Positions 1 to 6,254 of a DNA stretch of 64,000 nt are shown here, in pieces. The notes under the pieces were generated by a model, which saw nothing but the letters and a program-made list of their open reading frames with translations, searched no databases and was not told the origin of the DNA. How positions within the stretch are numbered: the first letter of the stretch is position 1; each line of letters starts with the position of its first letter. The stretch is taken from positions 994,855 to 1,058,854 of the forward strand of contig JAOSKV010000001.1 of the NCBI GenBank assembly GCA_027493405.1, given 5' to 3'. Position numbers and translations under genes: made by a program. The stretch comes from FEB-22 sp003105195. GTDB taxonomy: Bacteria; Pseudomonadota; Alphaproteobacteria; Rhizobiales; Xanthobacteraceae.

Positions 1-580
1 CGTCTCCGCCAATAGTCACCTGAGTGGGCACGGAGTTTACGCACCGTTCGCCACGAGCGTCTGGAGCAGCCGGGACTTCGATCCCATGATGCGGGAGCGA
101 GCCATTTCAGAACCCTTGCCGCGCAGTCTCCTTCAAGGCCCGCATCACGTGCTTGGCGTTTTCCTTGGACTGATACTCGTCCAACAGCGCCATGATCTGG
201 CGCATCATGCATTCTGATGTGCATCGGGTCATCGCCCATCTCCGCGTGATGGAGAAGAGCCGAATGCCGTTCTTGGCAGGTTGCCTGACATAGAGCTCGA
301 GCTCGAAGTGATCGCGGAAGAAGCGCGAGATGCTATTAACCGCGACGACATCGAACGGCGCGGGCTTCGAGATGCCCGCCTCGATCATGCGCTGGAACTC
401 CGGCCTGCGGTCATTGGTGGCCGATGCGCCGACTCGACAAGCTGATAGCCCCGTGATTGGCAATAGGCTTCGCCCTGCCGCTTTTGGTCAGGTAAGCAGA
501 CAGTGCTCGGCCTGCCGCGCCTTCGAGACGCCCAGGTAAAGGGCGGCGCGGGTGACGATGTTGGGGCTGTGCGTGTTCAT
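1..580 (-). pseudogene. Large serine recombinase (resolvase) remnant, multiply broken, runs off the window edge
   Basis: Read on the minus strand from an ATG at 580, the N-terminus gives AALYLGVSKARQ, which matches the resolvase start AALYxRVSTxxQ. The catalytic Ser is kept but the adjacent Arg is Gly. A frameshift near 495 moves the reading to QKRQGEAYCQSRGYQLVE, and a second one near 440 moves it to GASATNDRRPEFQRMI and then SISRFFRD (463-107). At 107-109 a TGA stands where the family has Trp (ARQGF-W-NGSLP); the next codons still read NGSLP. Two frameshifts and a nonsense codon make this a dead gene. Its ATG overlaps the stop of the HTH gene upstream (ATGA at 577-580), so it once belonged to the same operon. 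The family integrates or resolves mobile elements. Confidence 0.85.
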
Positions 581-975
581 CGCCGGCCTCCCGCCGCCTT
601 CACCGGCTCGGCGCGGCCGATCAGCGGCAGGTCCAGCTCCACCCGATCATGTACAACCCTCGGCATGAGCCTGCGGCCTTGACCGCGCTCCATGCGGACG
701 AGGCCATAGCCGGCCATGGTCTTCAGCGTGCGCGACAGGTTGGACTTGGCCCGACCGGTGATCTCGACCAACTCCTCCAGCGATCCCGGCGCCCGCTCGG
801 CGATGACGCGCAGCAGTTCGCGGTTGCTGGCCGACAGCACCTGGGCGAAGGATTCGGTGGACGTGAACCACACCTTGGGAGTGTCCGGCGCAGGCTTCTC
901 CTCGCCGCGCGCGATCCGCAGGGTGCGGGCCTTCATCTCCTCGTAGTCGGCGATCCCGACCTTCAGCGTGGTCAT
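577..975 (-). CDS. HTH DNA-binding protein, probable antitoxin/repressor of a TumE-type toxin
   Basis: This 132-residue protein has a winged-helix core at about residues 47-100 (RELLRVIAERAPGSLEELVE followed by a recognition helix around TGRAKSNLSRTLKTM). It resembles the COG4190 / HVO_A0114-type predicted regulators that accompany DUF6516 (TumE) toxins. Its start overlaps the toxin stop by ATGA (972-975), and its own stop overlaps the recombinase start by ATGA (577-580), so the three genes are translationally coupled. Family and neighbour suggest it neutralises the toxin and represses the operon, perhaps through the inverted repeat upstream of the toxin gene. The antitoxin role is inferred. 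Confidence 0.75.
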   Translation of the reverse strand: MTTLKVGIADYEEMKARTLRIARGEEKPAPDTPKVWFTSTESFAQVLSASNRELLRVIAERAPGSLEELVEITGRAKSNLSRTLKTMAGYGLVRMERGQGRRLMPRVVHDRVELDLPLIGRAEPVKAAGGRR

Positions 976-1328
976 GGGATGACTCCTCGTTCCTTGAGCA
1001 CCGTGTCCACCGCCTGCCAGAAGTCGGCCAGCAGCGTGGCGGCGTCCGCATAGTCGTAGGGCCTCACTGTCCGGAGCCTGTGCCGATGATCCAGCGGCTC
1101 GCCCCGCCTGCCTCGGTCGGCCGGATGGGCGTTGTCGAAGCCGACCAGCCGCTCGCCCGAAGGGCCGTGAAGCGTGAGCGAGTAGTCAAGTCCGTGCGGC
1201 TTCTCCGGCGAGGCCGGAACGCGCGTGACGACGAACCTCACCCAATGGCTGCCCTTGGGATCGACGACCAGCACCTCGCCGTCGAGGTCCAGCAGCGTGT
1301 CGAGGCTCGGATCGTGACCCTCGCTCAT
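972..1328 (-). CDS. TumE family (DUF6516) toxin-like protein
   Basis: The 118-residue protein has the DUF6516/TumE layout: an N-terminal beta-rich part (LDGEVLVVDPKGSHWVRFVV), a central HGPSGERLVGFDNAHP segment, a basic HRHR stretch, and a C-terminal helix (DYADAATLLADFWQAVDTVL). The family is annotated as the toxin of type II-like modules that often travel with transposons. It is the first gene of an ATGA-chained set with an HTH protein and a broken serine recombinase. The ORF is intact, so the module could still work although the recombinase is dead. The ATG at 1328 follows a promoter-like sequence with almost no leader. The biochemical activity cannot be read from the sequence. Confidence 0.75.
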   Translation of the reverse strand: MSEGHDPSLDTLLDLDGEVLVVDPKGSHWVRFVVTRVPASPEKPHGLDYSLTLHGPSGERLVGFDNAHPADRGRRGEPLDHRHRLRTVRPYDYADAATLLADFWQAVDTVLKERGVIP

Positions 1329-1332
1329 GGCA

Positions 1333-1365
1333 TATAGTTATCATCTAAAGATAACATAAACAAGC
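1333..1365 (-). promoter_or_regulatory. Promoter overlapping a GTTATC-N7-GATAAC operator, upstream of the TumE gene
   Basis: GTTATC at 1337-1342 and GATAAC at 1350-1355 form a perfect inverted repeat with a 7-base spacer in an AT-rich island. On the minus strand TTGTTT and TAACTA are 17 bases apart, suiting a sigma70-type promoter, with the repeat inside and overlapping it. The start codon lies only 6 bases after the -10, so the mRNA would be leaderless or nearly so. Autorepression by the HTH partner is an inference. Confidence 0.55.
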
Positions 1366-1756
1366 GCTCCGGTGCCGGTTCCCGCGCATCGCGAAAAAAT
1401 CGCGCTTCAAGCCATTGAAAACAAGCAACCGTTCCTGTGCACACATCGCGGCCCCTCACCCTGCCGTCCTGATCGGTCGTGCCGCTCCCCTTCCAGCATT
1501 CCGACCTGGTGCGATCTCCAGCGCCGAGACCTGACCACGACTCGCCTCACGAGAATGATGCAGCTTCGCGACGGCGAACTTGCTACGGATCTGCCCAACC
1601 GCTGCACTCACAGTGCCACCGATCTGCCGACGGACGCGGATTCGCTGTTGAACAGCGTGCCGTCGTGCGCGGCGCTCCTCGGATTGATGGCAGCGACGTA
1701 GCAAGGGATGAACGCGCAATCGCGCGGATTGGACGACCGCAGGAGTTCGAGACTGT
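1356..1756. other. Gene-free stretch in the accessory patch
   Basis: Only short overlapping ORFs without ribosome binding sites or recognisable motifs are present. The base composition is less GC-rich than the core genes. It probably holds degraded mobile DNA, but nothing specific can be recognised. Confidence 0.4.
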
Positions 1757-2238
1757 ATGCGAGATCAATATGCCGGTGATGTCAGCGACTTTCTCAAATT
1801 CGCCTTCCTGCGCGCCCTCGTCGGCAAGCACAGAACGCTTGGCATCGCATGGTATTACGCCCCGGGTGATGATGGACGCTTGGACGGTCGGCATCTTGAA
1901 TGGCGCGACGAGACGGCATGGCGCGCGCTTGATGAAGAACTACACACTGGCCTTGCGGCCTTGCGGCCTTGCGGCCTTGCCGGAACGCAGCGTCGCCGCT
2001 CTTGAACGGGCGATGATCTGGCCGGAAGACACGCTGTTTCATCGCGAGCCTATGCCGCCCCGCGCTGCGAACCAATGTCTCAGTACCGCGCGCCATGGGT
2101 TCGTCATCCTATGTGCAGCGCCAGCGCTGGTTCACCATCGTCGATCCCGACGCCGAACTGACGGCCAGGGCGCAAGCTTTCGCTACTGCGCTCGCATCTG
2201 TTCCGCGTGTTCGGGTGCGATTGGACGGCCCGACATGA
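1757..2238 (+). pseudogene. Unknown island-type protein, broken by repeat slippage and an internal deletion
   Basis: The start MRDQYAGDVSDFLKFAFLRA and GIAWYYAPGDDGRLDGR look like a conserved protein of unknown function. After ELHTGLAAL the frame is lost in four copies of GGCCTTGC (1949-1980). With two copies it would continue LPERSVAALERAMIWPEDTL, which is present in the next frame, then FHREPMP. The text then jumps to a C-terminal piece at about 2055-2238 in another frame (LRTNVSVPRAMG, then SSYVQRQRWFTIVDPDAEL), so the middle is missing. The TGA at 2236-2238 overlaps an ATG at 2235 by ATGA, as in a compact operon. The function is unknown. Confidence 0.65.
1949..1980. repeat. Four tandem copies of GGCCTTGC
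   Basis: An 8-bp unit is repeated four times without interruption. Going from two to four copies adds 16 bp, which explains the frameshift in the surrounding pseudogene. Confidence 0.9.
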
Positions 2239-2345
2239 GCGTTTCCGAGAGCATCCGCGCGCTGGCTCGTGAAGGATTGGCAGTCGCTGAAATCCTACGA
2301 CGACTTCGGATTCGTGCACCTGCTGCGTCGTCCGTTCGGAATCCG
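2235..2345 (+). pseudogene. Fragment of a small helix-turn-helix protein
   Basis: From the ATG at 2235 the frame reads MSVSESIRALAREGLAVAEI and then LRRLRIR, the pattern of a Fis/homeodomain-like HTH (IRxLxxEGxSxAEIARRLGIR). Past about 2300 the match ends and the frame runs into the antisense of the next core gene. It overlaps the preceding pseudogene by ATGA. It is probably truncated at the boundary between accessory and core DNA. Confidence 0.45.
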
Positions 2346-2347
2346 CT

Positions 2348-2617
2348 TCAATGCGTCTGCAGCCAGTCGCGGGCGGCGCGCTGCGCGGCCGCGATCTCGG
2401 TCTCCGACATCTCGGCGGCGATCTCCTGGCGGCAGCGGATCGCGTCCCTGTTGCCGCGCATGGCCGCGAGGTTGAACCACTTGTGCGCCGTGACGAGATC
2501 GGCCGGCACCGAGCGGCCCGACGCGTACATCATGCCGAGCTCGAAGAAGGCCTCTCCCGAGGCGCCGACCGGCGCCAGCGGAGCGGCATCGATATGAGCG
2601 AGTTCCTGACGGGCCAT
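2348..2617 (-). CDS. Small Sel1-repeat protein
   Basis: The 89-residue protein contains one TPR/Sel1-like unit: AFFELGMMYASGRSVPADLV followed by TAHKWFNLAAMRGNRDA (about residues 21-60), then a charged helix ending AARDWLQTH. Sel1 repeats are helical protein-protein interaction modules. The ATG at 2617 was chosen over an upstream start because GGGGGAGG lies just ahead of it. There is no signal peptide, so it is probably cytosolic. It is the first intact core gene next to the decayed patch. The partner is unknown. Confidence 0.7.
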   Translation of the reverse strand: MARQELAHIDAAPLAPVGASGEAFFELGMMYASGRSVPADLVTAHKWFNLAAMRGNRDAIRCRQEIAAEMSETEIAAAQRAARDWLQTH

Positions 2618-3010
2618 GACGGCCTCCCCCTTGTTGTCCCAGAGCGGCCCGCCGCGACGCGGCCCGCATCCCATGTCGTCCCGCGCGTCCGCCGCGGCGG
2701 ACGTGCTCCCGCGATCTTTGGCGTCCTCCTTGAATCGCGGCTTAAGAGTCGCGATGAATCGGACGTGAACGCCGCGAATGCGCTCCCGGCCCGCAAGCGC
2801 GCATTAACCGCGCGAACGCCGCAACGGCGCGATTCCCGTCCGCGCGTCGACCGATCGGTAACGCTGTGCCTTGGTCAATCGATAACCACGGCCCGATCGC
2901 GCGCCGCGGAAGGCTGCGGGGACACGCCGGGCGACGTCCGCCGGACGCCATCTTTTGCGCACCCGCGCCACGCATTAGAATGGGCTCCGCAAGGGACATG
3001 GGAGGACCAC
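2618..3010. other. Intergenic region between divergent Sel1 and DUF2147 genes
   Basis: No credible ORF was found. It holds the leaders of two divergent genes. The only clear signal is the promoter-like pair listed separately at 2954-2981. Confidence 0.5.
2954..2981 (+). promoter_or_regulatory. Candidate sigma70 promoter for the DUF2147 gene
   Basis: TTTGCG (2954-2959) and TAGAAT (2976-2981) are separated by 16 bases, about 30 bp before the ATG at 3011. A GGAGGA ribosome binding site follows. The -35 is a poor match, so this is tentative. Confidence 0.4.
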
Positions 3011-3448
3011 ATGAGCCAGATTCGATGCCTCGCGCTCGCCGCGGCCGTGGCGATGCTCACGGCCACGCCGGGCTTCGCCGCCGACCCGACCGGCACCTGG
3101 CTGACCGAGGGCGGCAAGTCGCGCGTGCGCGTCGCCAACTGCGGCAGCGCGCTCTGCGGCACCATCGTCTGGCTGAACGAGCCGAACGATCCCGCCACCG
3201 GCAAGCCGAAGACCGACAAGAACAATGCCGACGCGGGCAAGCGCGCCCGCCCGCTGATCGGCGTCCAGATCGTGCTCGGCATGAAGCCGAACGGCGCCAG
3301 CAAATGGTCCGGGCAGGTCTACAATGCCGAGGACGGCAAGACCTATTCGGGCCACCTCACGCTCAACGGATCGAACGCGCTGCGCCTCGAGGGCTGCGCG
3401 CTCGGCGGCATGATCTGCAAGGGACAGAACTGGTCGCGCGCGAACTGA
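3011..3448 (+). CDS. DUF2147 family secreted protein
   Basis: This 145-residue protein has a signal peptide (about residues 1-23, cleavage near GFA-ADP). The mature part follows DUF2147: DPTGTWLTEGGKSRVRV, two conserved Cys pairs (NCGSALCGTIVWL and GCALGGMICKGQNW), and a central KPKTDKNNAD/IGVQIVLGMK segment. The family is periplasmic and lipocalin-like in shape; its role is not established. The ATG at 3011 follows GGAGGACC. The gene is monocistronic and convergent with the GST gene, with a repeat element between them. Confidence 0.85.
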   Translation: MSQIRCLALAAAVAMLTATPGFAADPTGTWLTEGGKSRVRVANCGSALCGTIVWLNEPNDPATGKPKTDKNNADAGKRARPLIGVQIVLGMKPNGASKWSGQVYNAEDGKTYSGHLTLNGSNALRLEGCALGGMICKGQNWSRAN

Positions 3449-3459
3449 TGCCCTGTGTC

Positions 3460-3590
3460 GTAGGGTGGGCGCGGGCGGCCTCGGCGCCCGTCGTCGCCGC
3501 TTGCGTTGCGCCGCCGCGCCCACGTGTGGGCGATGCCGCGCGCCTTGCGCGGGTCCGATGTCAGCTGCCCGGGCGCGCTCTCGCCCACCC
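3460..3590. repeat. GTAGGGTGGGC-bounded intergenic repeat, copy 1
   Basis: It begins GTAGGGTGGGC (3460-3470) and ends GCCCACCC (3583-3590), with an internal palindrome GCCCACGTGTGGGC (3518-3531). It lies between the convergent DUF2147 and GST genes. The ends and the inner palindrome resemble those of the copy at 35312-35446. Confidence 0.7.
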
Positions 3591-3614
3591 GACGAATTGA
3601 TCTCTCGATGCGCC

Positions 3615-4319
3615 TCACACCGTCCGCGCGCGCTGGCCGAACAGGACCGCCTGCACCTTCGGGTCCTTCATGTCGACCTGCTTGGCCTCCTCGACCTTCA
3701 CGCCCATGCCGCGCTGCACGGCCGGCCGTGCCATCAAGGTGTCGAACCAGCGCTTGAGATGCGGGAATTCCGCCATGTCGGTCCCCTGGCGCTCGGCGCG
3801 CGAGGCCCAGCCGATGCAGGCCATGTCGGCGATCGTGTAGTCGGGGCCGGCCAGGAAGGCGTTGTCCTCGAGCCGCGTGTTCATCACGCCGTAGAGGCGG
3901 TGGCACTCGTTGGTGTAGCGGTCGATCGCGTAGGGAATCTTCTCGGGTGCGTAGAGCCGGAAGTGATGCGCCTGGCCCGCCATCGGCCCGAGCCCGCACA
4001 TCTGCCAGAACAGCCATTCCTCGGTCGCGACCCGCGCCCGCTCCTCCTGCGGATAGAACTTGCCGGTCTTGCGCCCGAGATACTGCAGGATCGCGCCCGA
4101 CTCGAACACCGAGATCGGCTTGCCGCCCGGCCCCTCCGGGTCGACGATCGCCGGCATCCGGTTGTTCGGCGCGATCGCCAGGAATTCCGGCTTGAACTGA
4201 TCGCCGCGCGCGATGTTCACCGGCTTGATCGCATAGGGCAGCCCGCACTCCTCGAGCATGATCGTGATCTTCCAGCCGTTGGGCGTCGGCCAGTAGTGGA
4301 GGTCGATCGGCTGCGTCAT
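3615..4319 (-). CDS. Glutathione S-transferase, Ure2p/YghU-like
   Basis: This 234-residue protein has an N-terminal thioredoxin-like domain (LHYWPTPNGWKITIMLEECG, then NNRMPAIVDPEGP and the glutathione-binding FESGAILQYLG) and an all-helical C-terminal domain from about residue 95 with FLAGPDYTIADMACIGW (the N-capping/hydrophobic staple motif). The PTPNGWK start is typical of the YghU/YfcG-like branch, which has disulfide reductase or peroxidase activity. It is cytosolic and stands alone. The substrate is not predictable. The start ATG at 4319 fits the family length. Confidence 0.9.
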   Translation of the reverse strand: MTQPIDLHYWPTPNGWKITIMLEECGLPYAIKPVNIARGDQFKPEFLAIAPNNRMPAIVDPEGPGGKPISVFESGAILQYLGRKTGKFYPQEERARVATEEWLFWQMCGLGPMAGQAHHFRLYAPEKIPYAIDRYTNECHRLYGVMNTRLEDNAFLAGPDYTIADMACIGWASRAERQGTDMAEFPHLKRWFDTLMARPAVQRGMGVKVEEAKQVDMKDPKVQAVLFGQRARTV

Positions 4320-4550
4320 GCGGGACTCCTGTCGGCTCGGTGAAGGGAATGCGGAGATGGGCTGCGCGAACAGCTATGCCGCCCGCCCCGCGCGCGCAAT
4401 GGACATGCCGGTGGCGGCCCGCGGCCGCGCGCGGCGCGCATGCAGGAAAGGGCTGGACGCGCGCCTATGTTCCTGTTATGTTCTCTCCGTTCGTGTGTCC
4501 AATTGTGCCGCCAGGGCAATGCCTTGCGGCCAGCTCGGGGGAGTCCGTCC

Positions 4551-4808
4551 ATGATGAAGCCTGTCCTGTCCATGGCGACCGCCGCGGTCCTTCTCGTCGC
4601 CAGCGTGACCTCCTCGGCCTTCGCCGAGAGCAAGAAGGAGCCGGCGGCCGGGAAGCGCGCGCCGAGCGCGGCGCAGATCGCGCTGCGCGAGCGTCAGAGG
4701 AAGTGCGGCGCCGAGTGGCGCGAGGTGAAGGCGGCCGGCAAGGTCGAGACCGGGATGAAGTGGCCGCAGTATTGGAGCGCCTGCAACAAGCGCCTCAAGG
4801 GCACCTGA
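4551..4808 (+). CDS. Small secreted PsiF-like protein
   Basis: The 85-residue protein has a signal peptide (residues 1 to about 25, cleaved near AFA-ESK). The short basic mature part holds RKCGAEWREVKAAGKVETGM and WPQYWSACNKRLKG. Two Cys about 27 residues apart and the helical repeat resemble PsiF-like periplasmic proteins. The ATG at 4551 was chosen because GGGGGAG precedes it and it opens the signal peptide; the upstream ATG at 4440 would bury it. The function is unknown. Confidence 0.75.
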   Translation: MMKPVLSMATAAVLLVASVTSSAFAESKKEPAAGKRAPSAAQIALRERQRKCGAEWREVKAAGKVETGMKWPQYWSACNKRLKGT

Positions 4809-5525
4809 CGAAACGCAGCACGCGCCCGCGCTCCGCGCCGGCGCGATCGACCTGCGGTCTGCGGTCGAGAGGCGATCGCAGACCCGTCAGGGTCCGGCGG
4901 GCGATCGCGAAGGGCGGAGAGCGGAAGAGATGGGCGCGGACGGCGCCCGCGCGAAACGGATCCTGCGCGTGGAGCCGGAATGGTCCGAGGCGGGGTTGTG
5001 CGCTGGGGCACGGTCCGTCGGGGCGCGGTCCGGTGGCATGCATGGAAGGTGCGTGGAGATGCGGTCCGGTCGACCGGCGCGTGGGATGCGAACGCGAGGT
5101 CGGTCGCGTCATATCACCTGCCGCGGCATCCTCTGGCGCTCGTCCGCGGGAGCGGGCGCCGCGCCGGAGCGCGACCGAGGGCGTCGGCGAACCTGGCGAG
5201 GATCGAACGCCGGCGGATATGCGCCCGCACGAAGCGGGATCCGCCTGCGTCCTTCTTCCCGGAAAGCTCGCGCTCTCGTGGCCACGGCGCGACCGTCCAC
5301 CGGCACGCCGGTTGCCAGAGCACCGGACCTCGCGGTCCGCGGAGCCTGATCCATGAAGATGAACCTCGGTGTCGCCGACGCCCTCCGTCGTCGACTAGAG
5401 CCGGCGTGGCCACTCGCCCCCGACGAGCGCTGACTGCAGCGGCGCCGGTGATCCGGGCCTCGCCGGCCTTTGCGACGCAGCTCTCGACATCAGGTGACGT
5501 CGATCGCGTCGTTGAGCGGCGAGCG
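4809..5525. other. 717-bp region without a recognisable gene
   Basis: All six frames contain long ORFs because the DNA is very GC-rich, but they are Arg/Gly/Ala-rich, overlap one another and lack ribosome binding sites and motifs. No tRNA or terminator was recognised. It may carry an RNA or simply be spacer. Confidence 0.4.
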
Positions 5526-5597
5526 CTACTTCTTCTTGGCCTTCTTCTTCTTCGTGGCCTTCTTCGCCGCCTTCGCCTTCTTCGCTTTCTTCGCCAT
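5526..5597 (-). CDS. 23-residue Lys/Ala-rich basic peptide
   Basis: From the ATG at 5597 the minus strand reads MAKKAKKAKAAKKATKKKKA, then KKK and TAG. AGGAGGG lies 5 bases before the ATG, one of the best ribosome binding sites in the window. The product is almost entirely Lys and Ala, like the tails of histone H1-like and PHB-granule/nucleoid proteins, so nucleic acid binding is likely if it is made. Upstream are three TGCACTGCA-type boxes like those in the phasin promoter at 47.7 kb. It could be the remnant tail of a longer protein, but the site argues for independent translation. Confidence 0.55.
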   Translation of the reverse strand: MAKKAKKAKAAKKATKKKKAKKK

Positions 5598-6254
5598 GCT
5601 GCCCTCCTAGCAGTGAGTTGGTTGGCGATGTCGTCACAGTGCAATCGCGAATCGACTGCACTGCACTTCGATTACTACAGCACTGCAAAGAAAACAGCGA
5701 ATCTGCTTAACGAAAAGTGGACGCGTGGAAGGCGCGCGCGCAGCGCCGCGCGCGCAAGTGCACGAGGCGCCGAGGTTTCTCGACGCGCATCGCGAAGTCG
5801 AGGCGAAGATTTCGCAAGCAATGCGGAGACCTCATGAAAACCCGCATGGTTCCTGCATTTCTTGCATGTCGCGTTTTTGCGCGCGCGCGGCGCGCACACG
5901 GCGAGTCGCGACGCGATTCGTGTGCCGCGCTGGAGCGCGGGCACCGTCCGAGCGGCGCCTCGGCGTGGGCGAAATTTTTTTTGGATTCTCGGCTCGGAGC
6001 CGGCGCGCGAGCCTCGGATCGTCTTCGCGCGCGCGAATCAGCGCGAATCGATTCGCGATTCGCGAACCGCGCGACGACCTCGTCGCGCACATGATGCGAC
6101 CGATCCGGGCGGCGGCGCGTGAGCCGATGGGATCTCCGGCGCATCGCGCGCGCGTCCGCCGGCCCGGCGCGCAGCGACGGCGCGTGCGGAGAGCACCGCC
6201 CGCGCCGCGGCACCCGGCGCGCACCGTAGGAGTACGTAGCGGGCGCGGCGCCGG
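5598..6254. other. Gene-poor region with a cluster of GANTC sites
   Basis: No supported ORF was found; the frames present are Arg/Ala-rich artefacts of CGCG-rich DNA. Seven GANTC sequences lie within about 160 bp (GAGTC near 5904; GATTC or GAATC at 5915, 5984, 6035, 6045, 6050 and 6057), beside the run AATTTTTTTTGG. GANTC is the CcrM methylation site in alphaproteobacteria. Confidence 0.5.
5639..5687 (-). promoter_or_regulatory. TGCA-rich boxes upstream of the Lys/Ala peptide gene
   Basis: TGCACTGCA at 5657-5665, GCACTGCA at 5680-5687 and GTGCAAT from 5639 lie in an AT-rich leader 40-90 bp before the ATG at 5597. The same 9-mer is found between -35 and -10 of the phasin gene (47717-47725). 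TGC-rich sites are bound by the PHB regulator PhaR in related bacteria; a shared regulator is an inference. Confidence 0.45.

Noticed and set aside
5199..5270. tRNA-like GATCGAA sequence on the minus strand
   Set aside because: The T-arm does not pair and no acceptor or anticodon stem can be drawn.
4809..5525. Several 80-280-codon ORFs in all frames
   Set aside because: They overlap each other, are rich in Arg/Gly/Ala and lack start signals; no single one is better than the rest.
5900..6065. Possible replication origin because of the GANTC cluster
   Set aside because: No DnaA boxes (TTATCCACA-like), no parAB, hemE or dnaA nearby; the cluster alone is not enough.
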